From contig CAMYCE010000015.1 in assembly GCA_947254205.1 (NCBI GenBank), forward strand, positions 1 to 29,595: DNA of 29,595 nt, in the 5' to 3' direction. The notes beneath the pieces are model-generated. The model was not told the origin of the DNA and did no database searches. It saw nothing but the letters and a program-made list of their open reading frames with translations. The translations under genes and the position numbers were made by a program. The stretch comes from an uncultured Prevotellaceae bacterium. Its GTDB lineage: Bacteria; Bacteroidota; Bacteroidia; Bacteroidales; Muribaculaceae. Below are positions 24,869-29,595 of the stretch, piece by piece (position 1 is the first letter of the stretch; each line of letters begins with the position of its first letter).

Positions 24869-24911
24869 AGTGCTGTTTTGGTGTGGGTGATGATTTATTA
24901 ATCGCGCCTAC

Positions 24912-26477
24912 TCATTGTTGCAATCCTCTAATGCGGTCGTCAAATGCCGAGAGTGCAGCCTTGGCACCCTCGCCCATGGCCACCACAATTTGCTTGTAGG
25001 GCACAGTGGTGACGTCGCCGGCGGCATAGATGCCTGCTACCGAGGTGCGACACGTTGCGTCGATCATGATTTCTCGGCGTGGCGATAGCTCTACTTGCCC
25101 CTCCAGCAATTGGCTGTTGGGCGATAGTCCTATTTGCACAAACACGCCATCGAGTGCAAGGTCGCGTTCCTCGCCACTGGTGCGATCTTTCACGCGCAGG
25201 GCTGTGACCTTCTCGCCATTGCCCAGCACGGCTGTAGTTTGCGACGAGAGCAAGATGTCGACGTTGGGCATGGCGTGCAATTTGTTTTGCAACACAGTGT
25301 CGGCTCGCATCGTGTTGGCAAACTCAAGCAGGGTCACGTGCTCGCAAATGCCTGCCAAGTCGATAGCGGCCTCCACGCCCGAGTTTCCGCCACCAATCAC
25401 CGCCACGCGTTTGCCCTTGTAGAATGGACCGTCGCAGTGGGGGCAAAAATGCACGCCATGTCCAATATATTTGGCCTCGTCGTCGACTTGCAACTTGCGC
25501 CAGCTTGCACCCGTGGCAACAATCACGGCAGGAGCAGTGAAAACTTCGCCTCCACGGGTGAAGATGTGCTTGAGCTTGCCTGAGAAATCAACACGCTCGA
25601 TGTGTCGATGCTCAAAAACGTTGATAGAGTAACTGTCGATGTGCTCTCGTAGGTGGCCCGATAGTTGAACACCTGTGGTGAATGGCACCGAGATGAGATT
25701 TTCTATGCCCACGGTGTCGTTCACCTGCCCTCCCACACGCTCGGCCACAATAGCCACTTTGAGCCCCTTGCGTGCCGAGTAAATGGCTGCCGATGCACCA
25801 GCAGGTCCTCCTCCCATCACCACCACGTCGTAGTTGCGCTCGATGGGGGGGATGTCTTGCTCGCTTGCCGAGCTGCCCACAGTGTCTTCCAGTTTTTGCA
25901 ACAACACGCCCAGCGAGCCACGGCCCGAGTGCAACATCTCGCCATTGAGGTAAACTGCCGGCACTCCCTGAATGCCCAGCCCGTTCACCTCGTCTTGAAA
26001 CAAGGCTCCATCAACCATTTCATGCTCAATGGCAGGATTGTACAGGGCAAAAAGGTTGAGCGATTGCACCACTTCGGGGCAATTGGTGCAGGTGAGCGAC
26101 ACATAGGTGGTGAGCTTGACTGGGCCTTTGATGCCTTTGATGCGCTGTGCTATCATCTCGTCGGGCAGGTTTTTGCCTTGCCCATCGGCATTGAGCACTG
26201 CCAGCAAGAGCGAGGTGAACTCATGCCCACCAGGAATGCCCCTGAAGCCTATGCCTGTGGGTTGCCCCTCTTTGAGCAGGACGAATTGGAGCTTGTGCTC
26301 ATCGCTCTCCTCTACAAGGGTCGAGAGTTTGTCACTGGTGCTGGCAAAGTCGTTGATAAAGTCGATCATCTCCTTGCTGTGAGGAAGACCATGGTTGATG
26401 GTGGCTTGAAGTGTGAAATTGGCTTTTAGCGAAGATAGCACGTTGCTCACTTGGTTGAGTATATCTTGATCTAACAT
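24912..26477 (-). CDS. ahpF: Alkyl hydroperoxide reductase subunit F
   Basis: 521 aa from the ATG at 26477, the same length as E. coli AhpF; a longer frame to 26669 would overlap ahpC and is rejected. AhpF is the NADH-dependent flavoenzyme that reduces AhpC. The N-terminal thioredoxin-like domain carries CTNC (C130, C133); the FAD loop is GGGPAGASAA (222-231); the thioredoxin-reductase-type active site CPHC lies at C345/C348, as in E. coli; then the NADH loop IGGGNSG and the C-terminal YAAGDVTTVPYKQ. It lies 122 bp downstream of ahpC. Confidence 0.97.
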   Translation of the reverse strand: MLDQDILNQVSNVLSSLKANFTLQATINHGLPHSKEMIDFINDFASTSDKLSTLVEESDEHKLQFVLLKEGQPTGIGFRGIPGGHEFTSLLLAVLNADGQGKNLPDEMIAQRIKGIKGPVKLTTYVSLTCTNCPEVVQSLNLFALYNPAIEHEMVDGALFQDEVNGLGIQGVPAVYLNGEMLHSGRGSLGVLLQKLEDTVGSSASEQDIPPIERNYDVVVMGGGPAGASAAIYSARKGLKVAIVAERVGGQVNDTVGIENLISVPFTTGVQLSGHLREHIDSYSINVFEHRHIERVDFSGKLKHIFTRGGEVFTAPAVIVATGASWRKLQVDDEAKYIGHGVHFCPHCDGPFYKGKRVAVIGGGNSGVEAAIDLAGICEHVTLLEFANTMRADTVLQNKLHAMPNVDILLSSQTTAVLGNGEKVTALRVKDRTSGEERDLALDGVFVQIGLSPNSQLLEGQVELSPRREIMIDATCRTSVAGIYAAGDVTTVPYKQIVVAMGEGAKAALSAFDDRIRGLQQ

Positions 26478-26518
26478 TTTACAATCTTTTTTTTGAAGGT
26501 TGGTATATAGATGAGACA

Positions 26519-26571
26519 AGAGTTCCCTCAGCTTGCTCAAACTTTTGCAAAGTCTGTGGCAGGGGAACTCT
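26519..26571 (-). other. Hairpin between ahpC and ahpF
   Basis: Arms 26519-26527 and 26563-26571 give a 9-bp stem, with a smaller ACTTT/AAAGT dyad in the loop (about 26541-26553). No T-run follows on the minus strand, so it is better read as an mRNA processing or stability structure that sets the ahpC:ahpF ratio than as a full terminator. Confidence 0.5.
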
Positions 26572-26599
26572 CGTGAAAAGTGTGTTTGAGCTCTTACTA

Positions 26600-27166
26600 T
26601 TAAATTTTGCCCACGAGGTCGATGCTGGGTTTCAAGGTTTCGGCTCCTTGTTTCCACTTGGCTGGGCAAACTTCGCCCGGGTGTGAAGCCACAAATTGAG
26701 CGGCAGCTACCTTGCGCACCAGTTCGTCGGCATTGCGACCCACGCTGTTGTCTTGAATTTCGGCAATCTTGATTTTGCCTTCGGGGTCAACTACAAATGT
26801 TCCGCGATAGGCCAAGCCCTCGTCTTCTTTATACACTCCAAAGCCACGGCTCAGCACAGCCAAGGGGTCGGCAAGCATGGCATAGTTGATTTTCTTGATG
26901 CTGTCGCTGGCATCGTGCCATGCCTTGTGCACAAAGTGGGTGTCGCAACTCACCGAGAACACCTCCACGCCCATAGCTTTGAGCTGGTCGTATTTTTCGG
27001 CAAGGTCTACCAACTCGGTGGGGCACACAAAGGTGAAATCGGCAGGGTAGAAGAAAAAGATAGCCCATTTGCCTTTGATGTCGTCGCTTGTCACGGTTTT
27101 GAATTCGCCGTTTTGAAAAGCCTGTACCTTAAATTCGGGAGCCTGTGCGTTGATGATTGTTTCCAT
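26600..27166 (-). CDS. ahpC: Peroxiredoxin AhpC
   Basis: 188 aa typical two-Cys peroxiredoxin that reduces H2O2 and organic peroxides. The peroxidatic Cys is C48 in FTFVCPTEL and the resolving Cys is C167 in GEVCPAKW. RGTFVVDPEGKIK and the C-terminal tail are typical of the AhpC/Prx1 class. It lies upstream of ahpF and 89 bp downstream of the sod gene; no TAnnTTTG box is found in that gap, so it may be read from the sod promoter or from an activator-dependent promoter. Confidence 0.97.
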   Translation of the reverse strand: METIINAQAPEFKVQAFQNGEFKTVTSDDIKGKWAIFFFYPADFTFVCPTELVDLAEKYDQLKAMGVEVFSVSCDTHFVHKAWHDASDSIKKINYAMLADPLAVLSRGFGVYKEDEGLAYRGTFVVDPEGKIKIAEIQDNSVGRNADELVRKVAAAQFVASHPGEVCPAKWKQGAETLKPSIDLVGKI

Positions 27167-27255
27167 AATGTTGTGTTTTAACGTGTTGATGAATTGATTA
27201 ACTTGACTTGAATTTTCTTGATTTTGTTTACTTGATTATGATAGCGAGTGTGCTT
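27167..27255. repeat. AT-rich sod-ahpC spacer with repeated TTGA words
   Basis: Several direct TTGA/CTTGA words occur within 27180-27237 at irregular 5-14 bp intervals. No standard promoter or terminator is seen. They may be a regulator contact region; this is weak evidence. Confidence 0.3.
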
Positions 27256-27843
27256 TTATTTTAAACGCCCTTCAACAGCGTTCCAGTCGATAATGTCCCA
27301 AGTGGCGGCAATGTGGTCGACGCGGCGGTTCTGGAAGTCGAGATAATAGGCGTGTTCCCACACATCGATGCCCAGTAGTGGGTTGTTTCCTCCTCGCAAG
27401 GGGTTGCTGCCATTGGCTTCTTTGCTAATCACGAGTTTGCCTCCAGCATCTTGCGAGAGCCATGCCCAGCCCGACCCAAAGAGTGTAGCGGCAGCTTGTG
27501 AGAATTGTTGCTTGAATTCATCGAAGCTACCAAAGTCGCGAGCGATGAGTTCGGCAATTTTGCCAGTGGGAGTGTTGTTGTGTGCAGGCGTTTTGAACTG
27601 CAAGAAATAGAGCGTGTGGTTCAATACCTGACCTGCGTTGTTAAAAACTGGCCCTTCGGGCGCAATCTTCACAATCTCTTCAACGCTTTTGCCCTCAAGC
27701 TCAGTGCCCCTGATGAGGCTATTGAGCGTGTTCACATAGTTTTGCAAGTGCTTGCCATAGTGGAAATCAATAGTTTGTTGGCCGATAACTGGTTCCAATG
27801 CATTGGAAGCATAGGGCAACGTTGGCATTGATATAGTATTCAT
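27256..27843 (-). CDS. sodB: Superoxide dismutase (Fe/Mn family)
   Basis: 195 aa. It converts superoxide to O2 and H2O2 in the cytosol. Metal ligands are H28 (FHYGKH), H76 (LNHTLYF), D160 and H164 (DVWEHAYYLD). Gln in AGQVLNH and the SGWAWL block resemble the Fe-type enzymes, and the sequence resembles Bacteroides/Porphyromonas SODs, some of which accept either Fe or Mn, so metal use is not certain. The start at 27843 gives MNTISMPTLPY; Met6 is an alternative. It is the first gene of a sod-ahpC-ahpF row divergent from oxyR. Confidence 0.95.
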   Translation of the reverse strand: MNTISMPTLPYASNALEPVIGQQTIDFHYGKHLQNYVNTLNSLIRGTELEGKSVEEIVKIAPEGPVFNNAGQVLNHTLYFLQFKTPAHNNTPTGKIAELIARDFGSFDEFKQQFSQAAATLFGSGWAWLSQDAGGKLVISKEANGSNPLRGGNNPLLGIDVWEHAYYLDFQNRRVDHIAATWDIIDWNAVEGRLK

Positions 27844-27894
27844 TGTGTGATCTGTTTTTCAAATTAATAACTTGGTTCTTGTCTTTCGACATGA

Positions 27895-27925
27895 CAAAAG
27901 TAGTGTGTCTCTTTTTGGTTCGCAA
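27895..27925 (-). promoter_or_regulatory. Promoter of the sod gene
   Basis: On the minus strand TTG (27923-27925), a 20-bp spacer and TACTTTTG (27895-27902). It gives a leader of about 45-50 nt before the ATG at 27843. Confidence 0.65.
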
Positions 27926-28041
27926 CAGACACAGACTATTGCTATATAGATAAAACCAATAACCCACCTTTGAACCCCCGTGAATAGGGTATTTCGCGAT
28001 TGTGAGTAATTGTGGCTTTATATTAAAAAAGTGTGATGCGT

Positions 28042-28074
28042 GCATGGAGAATCATGCTATTTGGCTTATCTTTG
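28042..28074 (+). promoter_or_regulatory. oxyR promoter with inverted repeat over the -33 region
   Basis: TATCTTTG (28067-28074) is a good -7 box; there is no clean TTTG 19-20 bp upstream. Instead the dyad GCATG-N6-CATGC (28042-28057) covers the -33 position, which would suit an activator or autorepressor such as OxyR. An upstream in-frame ATG at 28040 precedes the predicted transcription start, so the ATG at 28109 is preferred for oxyR. Confidence 0.5.
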
Positions 28075-28108
28075 TAGCACCTTAATTATAATTAATATAG
28101 ATTTTCCC

Positions 28109-29035
28109 ATGACACTGCAACAACTGGAATATATAGTGGCTGTGAATCGCTATCGCCACTTTGCCCAAGCTGCCGACTCGTGCAATGTGACCCAACCCAC
28201 CCTGAGTGCTATGATACAAAAGCTGGAGGAGGAATTGGGCGTGAAGATTTTTGACCGCAAGCAACAGCCCATAGCCACCACATCGGCAGGCAAGGCGGTG
28301 ATTGAGCAGGCTTGGCAGGTGCTACTTGAGGCAAAAAAACTCAAAGAGGTGGTGCAAGAAGAGCAACGCTCGCTATCGGGCACCTTCATCGTGGGCATCA
28401 TTCCCACCATTGCCCCCTATCTCATTCCCCGTTTTTTCCCCCAGCTCATGGAGCGTTGTCCCCAAATTGATGTGCGCATTGTGGAGATGAAAACCGCCCA
28501 CATCAAGCAGGCACTCAAGCATGGCGACATTGATGCAGGCATTTTGGCTCTGCTTGACGACATGCAGGAGTTTCAAGCCACACCGCTATTCTATGAGCAA
28601 TTTTTTGCCTATGTGGCAAGTAGCGACCGCCTCTATGAGGCCACAAGCGTGAAGTCGAGCGACATGGCAGGCGAATACTTGTGGTTGCTCGATGAGGGGC
28701 ATTGTTTTCGTGACCAGTTGGTTAAGTTTTGCCAGTTGAAGGCGGCAACCAGCAGCAAAAAAGCCTATAGCTTGGGTAGCATCGAGACCTTCATGCGCAT
28801 GGTGGAAAGTGGCAAGGGCATTACCTTTATTCCCGAATTGGCCACATTGCAACTCTCCTCCGAGCAACGCAAGCTTGTGCGCCCTTTTGCCATGCCGGTG
28901 CCCACGCGCAGTGTTGTGATGCTCACGGGCAAGCACTGCATGCGCCACAGTCTTGTGCAGTTGCTGGTCAATGAGATAAGGGGAGCAGTGCCACCCGACA
29001 TGCTCACCTTGAGCCACAACCAAAAAAAGGTGTGA
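28109..29035 (+). CDS. oxyR: Hydrogen peroxide sensor/regulator OxyR
   Basis: 308 aa LysR-type regulator. The N-terminal winged HTH (MTLQQLEYIVAV...ADSCNVTQPTLSAMIQKLEEELGVKIFDR, 1-50) is followed by the substrate-binding-like sensor domain (about 90-300). The peroxide switch is intact: Cys199 in DEGHCFRDQ and Cys208 in LVKFC, the same positions and spacing as E. coli OxyR C199/C208, where oxidation forms a disulphide and activates transcription. It is divergent from sod-ahpC-ahpF, its most likely regulon. A 21-residue C-terminal tail ends in NQKKV. Confidence 0.95.
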   Translation: MTLQQLEYIVAVNRYRHFAQAADSCNVTQPTLSAMIQKLEEELGVKIFDRKQQPIATTSAGKAVIEQAWQVLLEAKKLKEVVQEEQRSLSGTFIVGIIPTIAPYLIPRFFPQLMERCPQIDVRIVEMKTAHIKQALKHGDIDAGILALLDDMQEFQATPLFYEQFFAYVASSDRLYEATSVKSSDMAGEYLWLLDEGHCFRDQLVKFCQLKAATSSKKAYSLGSIETFMRMVESGKGITFIPELATLQLSSEQRKLVRPFAMPVPTRSVVMLTGKHCMRHSLVQLLVNEIRGAVPPDMLTLSHNQKKV

Positions 29036-29069
29036 TGTGCAAAAATAGGATATAACGAGTGTGTGTGTG

Positions 29070-29312
29070 CTATTTGTCGGCTTGGGGTACATCGAGCAGG
29101 CGAGGACCCACTTGGTGAGATGGAGGCAAAGGCTCGATAGCCGTTTTTTTGTTTTTTTCTTCAACAGCATCAATGTGCTTGGTGGGCTTGTGCACCATGT
29201 GAATAGTTGCACACAGCACCACAAGCATCACAAACAGGGCGAAGCTCCACCAGTTGCGGCGGTGCTTTTCTTTCACTTTGGGGTCGAGTTGCCTTTTTTG
29301 CTTGTGTGTCAT
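29070..29312 (-). CDS. Small single-pass membrane protein
   Basis: 80 aa, no family recognised. A Lys/Arg-rich N-terminus (1-19) precedes one hydrophobic helix (about 20-40, WWSFALFVMLVVLCATIHMV) and a polar Pro/Lys tail (41-80), giving an N-in orientation by the positive-inside rule. A convincing promoter lies in front. It converges on oxyR, whose stop is 34 bp away. Confidence 0.7.
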   Translation of the reverse strand: MTHKQKRQLDPKVKEKHRRNWWSFALFVMLVVLCATIHMVHKPTKHIDAVEEKNKKTAIEPLPPSHQVGPRLLDVPQADK

Positions 29313-29325
29313 AATTTAGTGCAAG

Positions 29326-29357
29326 CGAAATTACACATAAATTGCGACAAAGCAAAA
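29326..29357 (-). promoter_or_regulatory. Promoter of the small membrane protein gene
   Basis: On the minus strand TTTTG (29353-29357), a 19-bp spacer and TAATTTCG (29326-29333), one mismatch to TAnnTTTG. Confidence 0.5.
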
Positions 29358-29460
29358 TCTCTCATGCACTTCCCCCTCAATTTCCTTTGTTAAATTCGTA
29401 TAATTAGTTGATTATCTTTTTTATAATTCTGTGAAATCTGTGGGACTAAAAGAATGGGCA

Positions 29461-29513
29461 TGAGGAGGGACACCCCCTATCGTTCCCCTCACTTCCCATC
29501 AATTCCCTTTAAT
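29461..29513. repeat. GA/CT-rich intergenic repeat, copy 2
   Basis: This stretch matches the reverse complement of about 5300-5350 with small gaps, including the core GACAnnCCCTATCGT and the following CACTTCCC runs. It lies in a stretch (29358-29582) with no gene. Confidence 0.55.
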
Positions 29514-29582
29514 TCTCTTAATGACAAGTATGTTTTGAATCTTCGTAAGTTCAATTAAGAAATGCAACTTTTGGCAATAAAC

Positions 29583-29590
29583 AAAAGGAG
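29583..29590 (+). promoter_or_regulatory. Shine-Dalgarno-like site at the window end
   Basis: AAAAGGAG lies 5 bases before the end of the window and probably serves a plus-strand gene whose start codon is just outside. Confidence 0.45.
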
Positions 29591-29595
29591 CGAAA

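Noticed and set aside
25665..26429. 254-aa plus-strand frame inside ahpF
   Set aside because: His-rich shadow; ahpF is unmistakable on the other strand.
26478..26669. 64-codon N-terminal extension of AhpF
   Set aside because: It overlaps ahpC, lacks similarity to AhpF, and the ATG at 26477 gives exactly the E. coli length and cysteine positions.
1..29595. CRISPR array or prophage
   Set aside because: No regularly spaced identical repeats, no cas genes and no phage structural or integrase genes are present.

Overview
The window looks like chromosomal DNA of an anaerobic gut-type Bacteroidota (order Bacteroidales; the mix resembles Muribaculaceae or Prevotellaceae, but the family is an inference). 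The support is: Bacteroidota-type promoters (TTG/TTTG, 19-20 bp, TAnnTTTG) at many gene starts; exported proteins with choice-of-anchor-J-like modules and a C-terminal tail like the type IX secretion (T9SS) type A sorting signal; a dockerin-tailed M6 protease; a membrane-anchored TPR/LuxR-type regulator; DUF4250; and a Bacteroidales-type SOD/AhpCF/OxyR set. No phage, CRISPR array, transposase or rRNA is visible.

Layout. (1) 1-1113: half of a foldback repeat, then an exported protein built of YD-like beta-hairpin repeats. (2) 1136-2677 (-): AI-2E family permease followed by ridA. (3) 2872-5222 (+): xpt (xanthine salvage), miaA (tRNA i6A37 synthesis) and a Tyr/Asn/Gly/Arg-rich lipoprotein. (4) 5477-7129 (-): a long RluA-type pseudouridine synthase. 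(5) 7293-8532 (+): DUF4250 protein, small two-helix membrane protein, exonuclease III. (6) 8701-10815 (+): ABC ATPase, ABC permease and a short GntR regulator, followed by a 22-codon membrane micro-ORF joined to the regulator by an ATGA overlap. A 26-bp inverted repeat directly downstream of the operon promoter is the obvious candidate operator. (7) 10894-14902 (-): S9 peptidase with its own promoter, and mltG-DUF2007-GNAT. (8) 15075-15161 (+): tRNA-Ser(GCU) with its promoter and terminator. (9) 15477-22765 (-): three exported proteins, namely a 550-aa unknown, a 728-aa M6 metalloprotease with dockerin, and a 1027-aa modular surface protein with a T9SS-like tail. They are read divergently from (10) 23074-24777 (+), a TPR/transmembrane/LuxR-type regulator. 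(11) 24912-29035: a peroxide and superoxide defence block, ahpF, ahpC and sod on the minus strand, divergent from oxyR, whose two redox cysteines fall at positions 199 and 208. (12) 29070-29312 (-): a small membrane protein. The window ends on a Shine-Dalgarno-like AAAAGGAG that probably belongs to a gene just outside.

Most of the window is ordinary housekeeping. The parts least explained by known families are the GntR/ABC operon with its micro-ORF and operator, the secreted trio beside the TPR/LuxR regulator, and two families of dispersed intergenic repeats (a foldback element and a GA/CT-rich element).
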